Origin: Thermococcus sp. 2319x1
Lineage (GTDB): Archaea > Methanobacteriota_B > Thermococci > Thermococcales > Thermococcaceae
DNA length: 64,000 nucleotides
Reading direction: 5' to 3'
NCBI RefSeq assembly: GCF_001484685.1
Contig: NZ_CP012200.1
Coordinates: 1,544,321-1,608,320, forward strand
Shown: positions 33,025 to 42,895 of the stretch, in pieces
Position numbering within the stretch: the stretch's first letter is position 1
Layout of the letters: the number at the start of each line of letters is the position of its first letter
Translations under genes and position numbers: made by a program
Notes under the pieces: model-generated
The model's database searches: none
Seen by the model: the letters and a program-made list of their open reading frames with translations, nothing else
Told to the model about the DNA's origin: nothing

Positions 33025-34467
33025 ATGAGATGGGTTGATGTAAAGGAGAGCTTAAAGGATTTCTGGCTTGAATTTAGAAGACAAAAAGGTGGATTATTTG
33101 GACTAGCATTGCTTTTCCTGTTGATACTCACCGCCCTTGCAGCTCCATACATAACCGAGCCAGACATCCCCCAGAAGTGGACACAATACTGGGAAGGAAA
33201 CCCCGTAACAGTGCCCCCTGTTTGGTATAACTACTTCACAACAAAAGAGCTTGCCCCTCACGAAGTTTTAACGGCAAATGACCTCAAGATAACCGCCAAT
33301 GGGCAAGACATTGGTGGAGGAATGAAGTACTGTAGCTTTGAATTCACTTACGAGAACAATTACGACATACCTCCATCAGACATCATAATAAAAGACATTG
33401 GAGTTAAGCTGGCAAACATAAACTCCCCTGCTCAGATCGTTGTTACGGTGATGAGACCCGACGGAAACAAGATAGAGCTCCTAAACACTGACCTAAGAGA
33501 GGGCTCCATATATCAATTAGCAAAAGATGGAAAAGTTAAAGCCGCGGTATTCCAATGGGCATCTCAATTTGAAAACCCTGAGACGATCGCAGAAGGTGGG
33601 GAGACTCTAAAGAACACGATGGATACCATGAAAGTAATATTTGCCAAAGCCCAAGAGGGCATTCTAACAAACCCCGAAGCTCTTGAGGGAACATATACCT
33701 TCCAAGTAGAAATCTTTACATTCACAGAAGGAGATCAAATAGATTTAAGCACCACGCAGGTCATCCTCTCAGGAAGAACTTATGGGTTAATGGGAACCGA
33801 TTATAAGGCTAGAGACCTCTGGGCAGGCCTTGTGTGGGGAACAAGAGTATCCCTCACGGTAGGTGTTACAGTAGCAGTTCTTACGGTCCTCATAGGTATC
33901 TTTTATGGAGTTACAAGTGCTTATCTCGGTGGATGGAAAGATGAGTTCATGCAGAGAGTTAACGAATTCTGGGCCTCAATTCCAACACTACCAATACTTA
34001 TCCTCCTCGGCGCTGCGTTCAAGGGGCACGTTAGCCTTTGGACAATAGTCTTTCTAATGGTTGCATTCTACTGGACGGGAATTGCAAAGGTCGCCAGAAG
34101 TATGGCACTGCAGATTAAAGAACAAACTTATGTGGAAGCCGCAATTGCCCTCGGTGCCGGTACTGGAAGAATTATCTTCAAACACATAATGCCCCAGATT
34201 ATGCCATATGCATTTGCAGCAATGGCCCTTAACGTTCCCGGTGCAGTTTTAACTGAAGCATCACTCAGCTTCCTTGGATTAGGTGATCCAACTGCAGTTA
34301 CGTGGGGACAAATACTCTACGATGCGCAGACCCAGAGTGCTACAATTAACGGGTACTGGTGGTGGGTTATTCCACCAGGACTGGCAATTACATTAGTGGC
34401 ATTCACCTTCGTGTTGATTGGTATCTCACTCGATAGAGTACTCAACCCAAGACTGAAGAGGCTGTGA
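33025..34467 (+). CDS. ABC importer permease, DppC type, with large extracytoplasmic insertion
   Basis: A 480-residue permease. An N-terminal helix (residues about 22-42) is followed by roughly 210 residues of soluble, beta-rich sequence outside the membrane, then the conserved permease core with the EAA loop EAAIALGAGTGRIIFKHIMPQ. Typical DppC proteins are about 300 residues, so the insertion is the distinguishing feature. It may help dock the large binding protein. GAGGTGAAGAACC precedes the ATG. Confidence 0.9.
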   Translation: MRWVDVKESLKDFWLEFRRQKGGLFGLALLFLLILTALAAPYITEPDIPQKWTQYWEGNPVTVPPVWYNYFTTKELAPHEVLTANDLKITANGQDIGGGMKYCSFEFTYENNYDIPPSDIIIKDIGVKLANINSPAQIVVTVMRPDGNKIELLNTDLREGSIYQLAKDGKVKAAVFQWASQFENPETIAEGGETLKNTMDTMKVIFAKAQEGILTNPEALEGTYTFQVEIFTFTEGDQIDLSTTQVILSGRTYGLMGTDYKARDLWAGLVWGTRVSLTVGVTVAVLTVLIGIFYGVTSAYLGGWKDEFMQRVNEFWASIPTLPILILLGAAFKGHVSLWTIVFLMVAFYWTGIAKVARSMALQIKEQTYVEAAIALGAGTGRIIFKHIMPQIMPYAFAAMALNVPGAVLTEASLSFLGLGDPTAVTWGQILYDAQTQSATINGYWWWVIPPGLAITLVAFTFVLIGISLDRVLNPRLKRL

Positions 34468-34477
34468 GGTGGATAAA

Positions 34478-35437
34478 ATGGCCAAGAATGTAATTGAAGT
34501 TAAGGATCTTAAAATGTACTATTTCACTTCAAGAGGACCTGTGAGAGCAGTTGACAACATCTCATTTGAGCTCAAAAAGGGTGAAGTTTTGGGCCTAGCA
34601 GGCGAAAGTGGATGTGGGAAATCTTCTCTTGGATTTACTTTAATGGGAATGCCAACACCTCCAGGAAAAATTGTTGGCGGAAGCATAAAAATAGATGGCA
34701 GAGAGATCGTTGGATTGCCTGAGGAAGTTCTCAGGAGAGAGATTAGATGGCAGAAAATCTCAATGATATTCCAGGGTGCCATGAACGCCCTAAATCCAGT
34801 TTACACTGTCGGATATCAAATGATAGAACCATTAATATACCACAAAGGTATGACGAAGGAAGAAGCCTTGGATAGGGCTATGAAATACCTAGAGCTGGTT
34901 GGACTTGCTCCCGAAATAGTTTATAGATATCCACACGAGCTCAGTGGTGGAATGAAGCAGAGAGTTGTTATTGCTACTTCACTGCTCCTCGAACCAGAAG
35001 TCATCATTGCGGATGAGCCAACGACAGCTTTAGATGTGGTTGTCCAAGCTCAGATCATAAACCTCATGAAGAGGCTGAAAAAAGAACTGGGTCTATCGAT
35101 GATATTCATCACACACGATTTGAGCATTCTTGCAGAGATAAGCGATAGAGTAGCAATAATGTATGCAGGAAAAATAGTAGAAATTGGAGACAGCGAAAAG
35201 ATATACTATGAGCCAGCTCATCCCTACACTCAAAAACTCCTAGCTGCAATCCCAAGGTTACATGAGGACGTCGAGAGGCTCGAGTTTATACCCGGACAAC
35301 CACCCAACCTAATAAACCCACCCAGTGGATGTCGCTTCCACCCAAGATGTCCATACGCAATGCAACAATGTAAGGAACAAATCCCAGAACTGAAAGAGAT
35401 TGAGAAAGATCACTATGCTGCATGCTGGTTGTTGTGA
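34478..35437 (+). CDS. ABC importer ATP-binding protein, DppD type
   Basis: A 319-residue ATPase. Walker A is GESGCGKSS, the signature is LSGGMKQRV, Walker B is VIIADEPTTALDVV, and the C-terminal oligopeptide-transporter extension contains the four-cysteine motif CRFHPRCPYAMQQC...C typical of DppD/OppD, which can bind an Fe-S cluster. The ATG at 34478 is chosen because GAGGTGGAT lies just upstream; a GTG at 34469 overlaps that site. It couples to the DppF-type ATPase. Confidence 0.92.
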   Translation: MAKNVIEVKDLKMYYFTSRGPVRAVDNISFELKKGEVLGLAGESGCGKSSLGFTLMGMPTPPGKIVGGSIKIDGREIVGLPEEVLRREIRWQKISMIFQGAMNALNPVYTVGYQMIEPLIYHKGMTKEEALDRAMKYLELVGLAPEIVYRYPHELSGGMKQRVVIATSLLLEPEVIIADEPTTALDVVVQAQIINLMKRLKKELGLSMIFITHDLSILAEISDRVAIMYAGKIVEIGDSEKIYYEPAHPYTQKLLAAIPRLHEDVERLEFIPGQPPNLINPPSGCRFHPRCPYAMQQCKEQIPELKEIEKDHYAACWLL

Positions 35438-35447
35438 GGGATGAAAA

Positions 35448-36455
35448 ATGGCGGAACCAATATTAAAGGTTGAGAACCTCAAGAAGTACTTCCCAATTAA
35501 GAGAGGCCTACTAGCGGGACTTAGAGGAGAGCCCCCCAGGTTCGTCAGAGCGGTAGATGGCGTTAGCTTTGAGGTTTATAAGCAAGAAGTCTTTGCACTG
35601 GTAGGAGAGAGCGGATGTGGAAAAACTACCACTGGAAAACTAGTAATGAAGCTATTAGAACCAACAGATGGAAAAATTTATCTTGAAGGGCAGGATGTGA
35701 CAGAACTCAAAACTCAAGAGGAGATTAAGGCGTATAGAAGAAAAGTCCAGATGGTCTTTCAGGATCCGTTCTCCTCAATGAACCCGAGATTCAGAATATA
35801 CGACGTATTAGAAGAACCACTCTTAATTCACGGAATCGGTGAGACAAAAGCAGAAAGAGAAGAACTTATTTACAAGGCACTTGAGATGGTTAAAATCGTT
35901 CCCCCTGAAGATTACGTGGGCAGACACCCGCACATGCTCTCTGGAGGACAGAGACAGAGAGTAGCTATTGCAAGAGCTTTGATACTTAACCCAACGTTCA
36001 TAGTGGCAGATGAGCCAGTCTCGATGCTTGACGTCTCAATTAGAGCAGAAATCCTTGAATTGATGAAAGAGCTCAAAGAAAAGATGGGTGTTACGTACCT
36101 CTACATCACCCACGATCTATCAACAGCCAGATACTTTGCAGACCACATTGCGGTCATGTACCTAGGAAGAATTATTGAGATGGGGCCTGCAAAGGTGGTA
36201 ATTGACAATCCTATACACCCCTATACAAGAGCATTACTTGCAGCAGTGCCGGAGCCAATCCCAGAGAGAAGAAACATAATCAAGGAGGTACCAATTAAAG
36301 GTGAAGTTCCAAATGCTGCAAATATCCCACCAGGCTGTAGGTTCCATCCGAGATGTCTGTACATGGAGAAAGGACTCTGCGATGTCAAGCACCCACAATT
36401 AATAGAATACGAGCACAACCACTGGGTAGAATGCTGGCTGGCTGGGAAGATCTAA
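35448..36455 (+). CDS. ABC importer ATP-binding protein, DppF type
   Basis: A 335-residue ATPase. Walker A is GESGCGKTT, the signature is LSGGQRQRV and Walker B is FIVADEPVSMLDVS. A C-terminal Cys motif (GCRFHPRCLYMEKGLCD...C) matches that of the partner. It starts 10 bases after the DppD-type gene. The two ATPases would form a heterodimer driving the DppB/DppC pair. Confidence 0.92.
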   Translation: MAEPILKVENLKKYFPIKRGLLAGLRGEPPRFVRAVDGVSFEVYKQEVFALVGESGCGKTTTGKLVMKLLEPTDGKIYLEGQDVTELKTQEEIKAYRRKVQMVFQDPFSSMNPRFRIYDVLEEPLLIHGIGETKAEREELIYKALEMVKIVPPEDYVGRHPHMLSGGQRQRVAIARALILNPTFIVADEPVSMLDVSIRAEILELMKELKEKMGVTYLYITHDLSTARYFADHIAVMYLGRIIEMGPAKVVIDNPIHPYTRALLAAVPEPIPERRNIIKEVPIKGEVPNAANIPPGCRFHPRCLYMEKGLCDVKHPQLIEYEHNHWVECWLAGKI

Positions 36456-36512
36456 TCTGTTCTTAACCCAATCTTTTTATTTTTGTTTCTGAAAATCCTT
36501 GTGGGTGATGTG

Positions 36513-36983
36513 ATGGCAACTTTTAAAGACGCACTTAGATATCCCCTAATAAAAGCAGGGTTGCTTTTTTTATTCTTGGCTATAATACTCGCTTTCATCT
36601 CTATGTATGGAGTCCCAAAGAGTGGTAATTGGCATGGAAACTTACAACAGGGCCAGTATTTAATCGGAGATTCCCAATTTGAAAAAGAGTATTTCATAAA
36701 CAATAGAACCCTCATGTTGTATTCCCAAAACGCATCGGTGATCATTGTTCATGGGAACAAGGTTGATGCATATAGGCTAAACAATAATTCTGTAACGTTA
36801 AATCCCCTTTCTCAGCCACAGATAAATGTAGAGAGCGGAAATGTTTCTTATGTGTACGATGTGGAAGGGGTTCAATACCCCTATTCTTCTTTAGCATGGA
36901 TAGCTTTTATCTCAATGCTGGTGGGGAGTGTCTTAAGTCTTATAGGATACGTAAGGTTCATGGAAGACTTAAAAGGAGGTTAA
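36513..36983 (+). CDS. Hypothetical membrane protein with two helices
   Basis: A 156-residue protein with an N-terminal helix (LLFLFLAIILAFISMYGV), an extracytoplasmic domain of about 90 residues containing several N-glycosylation sequons (NRT, NAS, NNS, NVS), and a second helix near the C-terminus (WIAFISMLVGSVLSLIGYV). GGTGATG precedes the ATG at 36513. It stands 3 bases before nadE, so the two are probably co-transcribed. No family is recognised. Confidence 0.6.
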   Translation: MATFKDALRYPLIKAGLLFLFLAIILAFISMYGVPKSGNWHGNLQQGQYLIGDSQFEKEYFINNRTLMLYSQNASVIIVHGNKVDAYRLNNNSVTLNPLSQPQINVESGNVSYVYDVEGVQYPYSSLAWIAFISMLVGSVLSLIGYVRFMEDLKGG

Positions 36984-36986
36984 AAA

Positions 36987-37751
36987 ATGAGAGAACTAAA
37001 TTTTGAAGAGGTCATCAATAGGCTCGTCTCATTTATAAAAGAGAAGACAGAAGAAGCGAAAGCTAAGGGAGTGGTAATCGGGATTAGCGGTGGTGTAGAC
37101 AGTGCAACTGTAGCATATCTTGCAGCAAAAGCCCTTGGAAATGGGAAGGTACTTGGCCTTATAATGCCCTACTACATGAACCAAGACGTTGAAGATGCCC
37201 TATTGGTCTGCAAAAAACTTGAAATTGAGCATAAACTCATCAGCATAAAAGAAATCGTGGATGCGTTTGAAAAAAGCATTGGCTTTGAGCTTGACAAAGT
37301 TTCCAGGGGTAATTTAATGGCAAGGACCAGAATGATACTCTTATATGCCCATGCAAACTCAAGAAACTACCTTGTTTTAGGAACCTCCAATAAAAGCGAA
37401 TTTTTGACGGGATACTTTACAAAATGGGGAGATGGGGCAAGTGATTATGCCCCCCTAATCAACCTATACAAAACAGAAGTTTGGGAAATTGCCAAAAGGC
37501 TTGGCGTTCCAGAGAGAATAATAACCAAAAAACCAAGTGCCGGCCTATGGGAAGGACAAAGCGATGAAGATGAATTGGGAATTAGCTATAAACTTTTAGA
37601 CGAAATCCTCTATAGATTGGTAGATTTAAAAATGGAAAAGAACAAAATCGCCGAAGAGCTAAATCTCCCAATAGACAAAGTTGAGCATGTAGAATATTTA
37701 GTCAAAAAAAGCGAACACAAGAGAAGACTTCCCGTGGGACCAAAAATCTAA
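36987..37751 (+). CDS. nadE: NH3-dependent NAD+ synthetase
   Basis: A 254-residue enzyme that amidates deamido-NAD with ammonia, the last step of NAD biosynthesis. The PP-loop SGGVDS is at residues 34-39. Further motifs are [26 protein letters not shown] and [18 protein letters not shown]. No glutaminase domain is present, so the nitrogen donor is free ammonia. AAAAGGAGG precedes the ATG. Confidence 0.97.
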   Translation: MRELNFEEVINRLVSFIKEKTEEAKAKGVVIGISGGVDSATVAYLAAKALGNGKVLGLIMPYYMNQDVEDALLVCKKLEIEHKLISIKEIVDAFEKSIGFELDKVSRGNLMARTRMILLYAHANSRNYLVLGTSNKSEFLTGYFTKWGDGASDYAPLINLYKTEVWEIAKRLGVPERIITKKPSAGLWEGQSDEDELGISYKLLDEILYRLVDLKMEKNKIAEELNLPIDKVEHVEYLVKKSEHKRRLPVGPKI

Positions 37752-37763
37752 CGGTGAAATACA

Positions 37764-38615
37764 TTGAAAAAGGGATACATACTCGTCTTTTTAGCCGCGA
37801 GTATGTGGGGAACCCTTGGGATTTTCGCTAAATTGCTCTATGGCTTCGGATTAGATCCCTTTACAATAACTTTCTATAGGGCATCGATAGCGTTTGCCCT
37901 TCTCTTTGTTTATAATCTCTCCAAAGGCCTTCAGATTAAAAAGAACAGATTGCCTTTTTATGCGTTTTATGGTTTTTTTGCAGTGTTCTTGTTTTACATA
38001 CTGTATTTTTACACTGTTAAAATTTCATCAGTATCGTTGGCAGTCCTTTTACTGTATTCCGCCCCGGTTTATTCCACGATACTGGGATACTTCATCTTTG
38101 GTGAAAAAATCACCTCCACAAAGCTCGCAGCACTTGTAATGGCAATAATAGGAGTTCTCCTGGTTGTTAATCCCAACGAAGGAAGTTTGAGTAAGCTAGC
38201 TGTAGTATTAGGACTTCTATCTGGACTTACATACGCCTTATATGGAATTTTAGCAAAACTCGCCGTAAAAAATGAAAAACCAGAAGAAGCCCTTCTTTAC
38301 ACAATAGGTTTTGGAGCACTTTTCCTATCGCCGTTCTCGAATTTTGAAATCCCTATTTCCTCTTTGCCATACCTTTTTGGACTGGCGTTTTTTCCAACAT
38401 TTTTAGCATACATTTTATATAACACCGCGCTTAGGGAGATAGAAGTCAGCAGAGCATCGATAATCGCCACAGTAGAACCGGTAGTTGCTTTGGTCCTTGC
38501 TTACCTCATATTCCATGAGACTCTAATGGCCAAACAAATGATTGGAGCTGCATTAATAATCCTAGGCTCTTTTATACTACAAGTGGAGGAGAGAAAAGAG
38601 AAAAGTCAGATGTAG
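37764..38615 (+). CDS. EamA/DMT-family transporter
   Basis: A 283-residue membrane protein with about ten helices and two tandem EamA repeats (start: GYILVFLAASMWGTLGIFAKLL; second repeat from about residue 145, AVVLGLLSGLTYALYGI). The family exports or imports metabolites such as amino acids; the substrate is unknown. A TTG start follows GGTGAAA. The 3' end overlaps the convergent glutamine synthetase gene by 10 bases. Confidence 0.85.
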   Translation: MKKGYILVFLAASMWGTLGIFAKLLYGFGLDPFTITFYRASIAFALLFVYNLSKGLQIKKNRLPFYAFYGFFAVFLFYILYFYTVKISSVSLAVLLLYSAPVYSTILGYFIFGEKITSTKLAALVMAIIGVLLVVNPNEGSLSKLAVVLGLLSGLTYALYGILAKLAVKNEKPEEALLYTIGFGALFLSPFSNFEIPISSLPYLFGLAFFPTFLAYILYNTALREIEVSRASIIATVEPVVALVLAYLIFHETLMAKQMIGAALIILGSFILQVEERKEKSQM

Positions 38616-39934
38616 AAGTAGCGCTCAAGTTCCCATTCTGTGACTTTTATTGTTTTTCTTTCGAGCCCTTTTTTCTCCAGATATTCCAGATAGTCCTTCC
38701 ATTCCTTTATTTTGTATTCCACAAAGTTGTGGTAAGCCTTTCCAAGGGCATCTTTGACTACTTTGTCCCTCTTTAGTTCTTCGAGGGCTTCTTCCAAAGT
38801 AGTGGGCAAAACATCTATTCCTAGGGAATCCCTTTCTTTTTCTCCCATCTCATATACGTTCTCTTCCACATAAGCAAACGGTTCGATTTTATGCTTTATT
38901 CCATCAATACCTGCCATTAAGATAACCGCAAACGCAAGATACGGATTAGCACTTGGGTCAGGACAGCGGTATTCTATTCTTGCCCCATTGCCCACATACG
39001 CAGGAACCCTTATCAGAGCACTCCTGTTTTTGTACCCCCAAGAGATGTATACCGGAGCCTCATATCCAGGCACAAGACGTTTATATGAGTTAACAGTGGG
39101 ATTAGTTACTGCCGTTAAAGCTTTTGCATGCTTTAAAATGCCCCCAATGAAGTAAAGGGCATCGTCACTTAACCCTTTTTCTCCCACGAAGATGTTCTCC
39201 CCATCTTTCCAAAGACTTATGTGAAGATGCATCCCATTGCCGGGCTTGCCAAAAAGGGGTTTTGGCATAAAGGTAGCATAAAGACCATAGCTTTCTGCAA
39301 CCGCTTTGACCAAATACTTGAACCTGACTATATTGTCGGCAGTTGTTAATGCATCTGCAAAGCGAAAATCTATTTCATGCTGTCCCGGACCAACTTCATG
39401 GTGTAGAACTTCGGGGATTAACTTGAATGCAGGCATATAATGGGCTATGACTCTCTTCATTTCCCTCGCTTTGTCCAGATTAACAAGATCGAAATACCCT
39501 CCCCCATCAGGAAGCTTGAGCTCCCACGAGCCGTTCTTTTCAAAGAGGTAAAATTCCGGTTCGGGACCTATATAAGCTGTTATCCCCCTCTTCTTCAGTT
39601 CTTCCACTACTGAGCTCAATATCTTCCTGGGATCAGCATGGTAAGGTTTGCCGTCTTTGTATATATACCCAAATACCTTTGCAACTCCCTCCCAAGGAAC
39701 TTCAACATAGGTGGTTGGATCTGCTTTGAAAAGAAGGTCACTGTCCTCTATTCCTTGGAAACCCGGAATTGAAGAGCCGTCAAAGGATATTCCATCAGTA
39801 ATCGCTTCTTCATACCTCTCAATTGGAACTTCCATTCCTTTTGGAACTCCATTTATGTCAACGAAAATTAGCTGTAAGAATTTAGGTTTGTTTGAATCAC
39901 GTTGGATAAGGGATTTAATCTCGTTCATTTTCAT
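38606..39934 (-). CDS. glnA: Glutamine synthetase, type I
   Basis: A 442-residue GSI that makes glutamine from glutamate, ammonia and ATP. Active-site regions visible are GPEPEFYLFE, HEVGPGQHEIDFRFADALTTADN, KPLFGKPGNGMHLHISLW, NPTVNSYKRLVPGYEAPVYISW and RIEYRCPDPSANPYLAFAVILMAG. The length and lack of a clear adenylylation loop suggest the alpha subtype regulated by feedback. It is convergent with an EamA transporter. The promoter lies in 39935-40075. Confidence 0.97.
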   Translation of the reverse strand: MKMNEIKSLIQRDSNKPKFLQLIFVDINGVPKGMEVPIERYEEAITDGISFDGSSIPGFQGIEDSDLLFKADPTTYVEVPWEGVAKVFGYIYKDGKPYHADPRKILSSVVEELKKRGITAYIGPEPEFYLFEKNGSWELKLPDGGGYFDLVNLDKAREMKRVIAHYMPAFKLIPEVLHHEVGPGQHEIDFRFADALTTADNIVRFKYLVKAVAESYGLYATFMPKPLFGKPGNGMHLHISLWKDGENIFVGEKGLSDDALYFIGGILKHAKALTAVTNPTVNSYKRLVPGYEAPVYISWGYKNRSALIRVPAYVGNGARIEYRCPDPSANPYLAFAVILMAGIDGIKHKIEPFAYVEENVYEMGEKERDSLGIDVLPTTLEEALEELKRDKVVKDALGKAYHNFVEYKIKEWKDYLEYLEKKGLERKTIKVTEWELERYFYI

Positions 39935-40150
39935 CTCACCTTTTTGGTGATATTTTCAGTATTAAACACACAAATCTATACAATGTTTATAATATAAGCT
40001 TTTCTACTGAACTATTGGCAAAATGTCAAATGATCGCAGTTTTATCACATATATGTCTAAAAATCGCTGTATTTAATGAAAAATTTGACTTATTATTGTC
40101 AAAAACGTCCCGAAGAAAGTTTTTTATTCTCCTTCAAAAAGAATACCAAC

Positions 40151-40558
40151 ATGTCTAAAGAAGACGAGATAATCCAAAAAGAACTTTCCCGGCTAAATTT
40201 CCACTTACCCAAAAGCAGAAAGAACCTCAAAACTCTCCTCGAAGAAGACGAGCCCAAAGTACAGCTTAGAGATGGCCAGTTCCATTTTTTTAAAAAGGAC
40301 GAATTAAAGTATCTTAGCACTTTACTTGATAGCAATGAATATGGATCCCTTTACCTGCCAATAATACTTGAAATTGCCCCTACATGGCACGGCTACTTTA
40401 GGGTTAGGGAGAAAACTGCAGTCAAGGTTATTGAGAAAATACTCGGGACGTATGACATCTTGGAGGAAAAAAATGAGGTGATGCTTCCTCGTTACCTCAT
40501 CCCAGAAATTAGAAAAAAGTTACCCACGACAACAACGTATGCGTTTATAATTGAGTAA
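40151..40558 (+). CDS. DUF61/UPF0216 family protein
   Basis: A 135-residue archaeal protein of unknown function. Family signatures are SRLNFHLPKSRKNLKTLLEE near the start and RKKLPTTTTYAFII at the end. I use the ATG at 40151, since family members start with a short M-S-x-x-D/E leader. TATA-like TTTTTTATTC near 40120 predicts transcription starting at about the ATG, giving a leaderless mRNA. The longer reading from 40076 would cross the promoter. Confidence 0.8.
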   Translation: MSKEDEIIQKELSRLNFHLPKSRKNLKTLLEEDEPKVQLRDGQFHFFKKDELKYLSTLLDSNEYGSLYLPIILEIAPTWHGYFRVREKTAVKVIEKILGTYDILEEKNEVMLPRYLIPEIRKKLPTTTTYAFIIE

Positions 40559-40571
40559 GGGGAGAAGGGAA

Positions 40572-40838
40572 ATGGACGAAAACAAAATCTTACTTCACTA
40601 TTACATGTTCACGATTCCCCAAATAACAGTCTTTGCTGGAGCAATACTGGGCATCCTTCTCATTTTACACGTTGACATGAAGAAAGCACTCGGAATATTT
40701 GCTACTTTTTACGGGGTTTTACTTATCATGATAGCCGCACTAGTTAGAAACCAGTTTTCGAAATTGCCGTTATACCGAATAAGTTTGTTGTTTTTTACAA
40801 TATTCACACTCTTAGGCATCTTATTGCTTATAATGTGA
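40572..40838 (+). CDS. Small membrane protein of unknown function
   Basis: An 88-residue protein with three hydrophobic segments (ITVFAGAILGILLILHV, ALGIFATFYGVLLIMIAALV, SLLFFTIFTLLGILLLIM). The ATG at 40572 follows GGGGAGAAGGG. It is 13 bases after the DUF61 gene and likely co-transcribed with it. No family is recognised. Confidence 0.6.
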   Translation: MDENKILLHYYMFTIPQITVFAGAILGILLILHVDMKKALGIFATFYGVLLIMIAALVRNQFSKLPLYRISLLFFTIFTLLGILLLIM

Positions 40839-40881
40839 AGCTTTATATTTATCTAATTACAAGTTATCTAGGGGAAGAGCT

Positions 40882-42534
40882 ATGAAGAAGGTTATCCTAA
40901 CTATCATAGCACTATTGATTATTTCCTCGTTGGTGTCTTCCCAATACTTGTTTTTCTCAACGCTGGAAGGCAACATCATTGTAGTCTCAGGGGACTATAG
41001 GGAAGGAACCCTTACCATTGTAAACAATGGAGACCGAGAGTTTCAAGTAGTAAGTTATAGTAGATATTACACAGTAGATGAAAACAATAGAGAAGTTTCC
41101 GGAATTAAACTTGAAATCTACAAATCGACAGGGGAAATTGTATCTCCCGGAGTTCTATATACGTATTGGAAACCAGGCGAAACAAGAACTTTAAGATACA
41201 AGGTATATGTCAATGAAAGTGTAAAATCTGGCAAATATAACCTCTTCGTGGTCCTTTGGGGATTTTCGAATTCAGGGGAGATAAGCATTATCACGGTTCC
41301 CATTTCACTTGAGGTTACGGACAGCCCACTGATATTCAAAGAAACCACTGTACAAATAAAAGAGCGCGGTGCCCCAGTTCTCCACGTATTAAATGGAGAG
41401 ACTTTGGAAATACGTTCAACGGTTTATAACCTCAAAAATTCCCCTGTGTTTGTAAAAGGAAGTGTATACTTAGAAAAGGATGGGAATCAGTACCTCAAAA
41501 AGGACATGGAGGTAAGCTTAACTCCGGGAGAAAACTTAGTTCAAGTAAACATCCCAATCTCATACGAGTTTCCTTCCGGCCACTACAAACTAACATACAC
41601 CCTTACGTATCCAAAAGGAACGTATTTGTTCTCAAAAGATTTTCATATATCCTTTGGAGTTGATCTGGTGGAAATTTCCCTAGAAAAAACCCAGACAATG
41701 GAAGATGAGCCCAATACTGTGTATTTTACTATATTATCTGAGAGGTCTATTCTTGTAAATCTCAGCATTGAAGTGTATGGAGCCAACAATGAGCATATAT
41801 ACAACCAAACCAAAGAGATCACACTCAATAAAGGCAGTAACATTGCAAAAATACCCCTACCTCCGCTATCCCCAGGTAACAAGAAAATAATAGGAAGGGT
41901 CTCTTTTGGAAGAATAGAACTCGACCAAGGCTCCTCCAGCTACGATATATTGGCATACCCAAAGATTGATAAGGTCTCCTACAAGATGATCTCCCCAGCT
42001 CCAGATAAAGGACAGGTTAAGTTTTTAGTAGAAATTAGCAACAAAAACCCCGACGAGATAAGAGGAATCCTATCCTACAGCTTTTTTGGCACTAACGGTA
42101 CGATAGTAAAAGGCTCCAAAGATCTTGTATTACTCCCATGGGATAATGAAATAGAGTTTACCGTAGAAGTTCCTCTGGGAGAAATAGGCTACGAAATTTC
42201 TCTGGAAAGTATGGGGAAAGAGCAGAAGGTTAATGGAAAATTAAAACTGGAGCTTCCAAGCTCTACAACCACCTCTTCAACCCAAAGCTCTTCTTCATTA
42301 ACAAGCTCTTCCACCAGCTCCATTCCCCCCAAAGAAACTTCAACAAAATACTATGTTATTGCAATAGCATTGCCTATACTGCTTTTCCTGCTTCTGTTTG
42401 GCTACTACTCAAAATCCAGAAAGCCGAGAAGAAAAAGAGAGCGATCCAAACCTAAGAGGAAATCCCCATTAGGCAAGTTCAAAAAGCCAAAAAAGCCGGA
42501 GATTAAAGAGTACAGGGAGCTACCCAAAAAATGA
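40882..42534 (+). CDS. Membrane-anchored surface protein with Ig-like beta domains
   Basis: A 550-residue exported protein. A signal peptide occupies residues 1-20, then about four beta-sandwich-like domains with NEW3/CARDB-type patterns (GNIIVVSGDYREGTLTIVNNGDREF; TPGENLVQVNIPISYEFPSGHYKLTYTL). A Ser/Thr stalk near residues 465-490 leads to one membrane helix (YYVIAIALPILLFLLLFGYY) and a very basic cytoplasmic tail of about 40 residues rich in Lys, Arg and Pro. The basic tail may bind nucleic acid or membrane phosphates; this is speculation. A TATA (TTTATATTTATC) is near 40845. Confidence 0.7.
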   Translation: MKKVILTIIALLIISSLVSSQYLFFSTLEGNIIVVSGDYREGTLTIVNNGDREFQVVSYSRYYTVDENNREVSGIKLEIYKSTGEIVSPGVLYTYWKPGETRTLRYKVYVNESVKSGKYNLFVVLWGFSNSGEISIITVPISLEVTDSPLIFKETTVQIKERGAPVLHVLNGETLEIRSTVYNLKNSPVFVKGSVYLEKDGNQYLKKDMEVSLTPGENLVQVNIPISYEFPSGHYKLTYTLTYPKGTYLFSKDFHISFGVDLVEISLEKTQTMEDEPNTVYFTILSERSILVNLSIEVYGANNEHIYNQTKEITLNKGSNIAKIPLPPLSPGNKKIIGRVSFGRIELDQGSSSYDILAYPKIDKVSYKMISPAPDKGQVKFLVEISNKNPDEIRGILSYSFFGTNGTIVKGSKDLVLLPWDNEIEFTVEVPLGEIGYEISLESMGKEQKVNGKLKLELPSSTTTSSTQSSSSLTSSSTSSIPPKETSTKYYVIAIALPILLFLLLFGYYSKSRKPRRKRERSKPKRKSPLGKFKKPKKPEIKEYRELPKK

Positions 42535-42570
42535 CCAAATCTTTATAATTTCTTTCTTTAATTTTAACAC

Positions 42571-42895
42571 GGTGAGGGGGCAGGGACTGTCGGGTATTAA
42601 ACCCGAGGAAGTTCCGCCCACCGCACCGGGACCGCGGTGCCGCAAGGCACCTCCCGGAAGGGAGGGCAACGGCGCAGAAACGACACGCCCTTCGGGAGAT
42701 GTGGATGAAAGCGGTGAAGGTTCCCGGCGACGGGAGCCGAGTTAACCCGCAGACAATCCCGGGGGGAACGGTGAAACGGCCGTCCCGCGGGGTGCAAGGC
42801 CGAGAGAGGGGCAATGAGTTCCCGGTGTGAGCCCCGTGGTAGGCCGCTCAGTCGAATGTCCCTTACTACAGAAGGCGGGCTATAGCCCCCTCACC
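42571..42895 (+). ncRNA. rnpB: RNase P RNA
   Basis: The catalytic RNA of RNase P, which trims the 5' leader of pre-tRNA. Stem P1 is formed by GGTGAGGGG at the 5' end and CCCCTCACC at the 3' end. The conserved CR-I region GAGGAAGTTCCGCCCA and the 3' conserved ACAGAAGGCGGGCTAT are present, and the core is G+C-rich as expected for a hyperthermophile. A TATA (CTTTATAATT) at 42541-42550 predicts a start at about 42571. The last 5 bases overlap the stop region of the convergent EamA gene. Confidence 0.95.
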
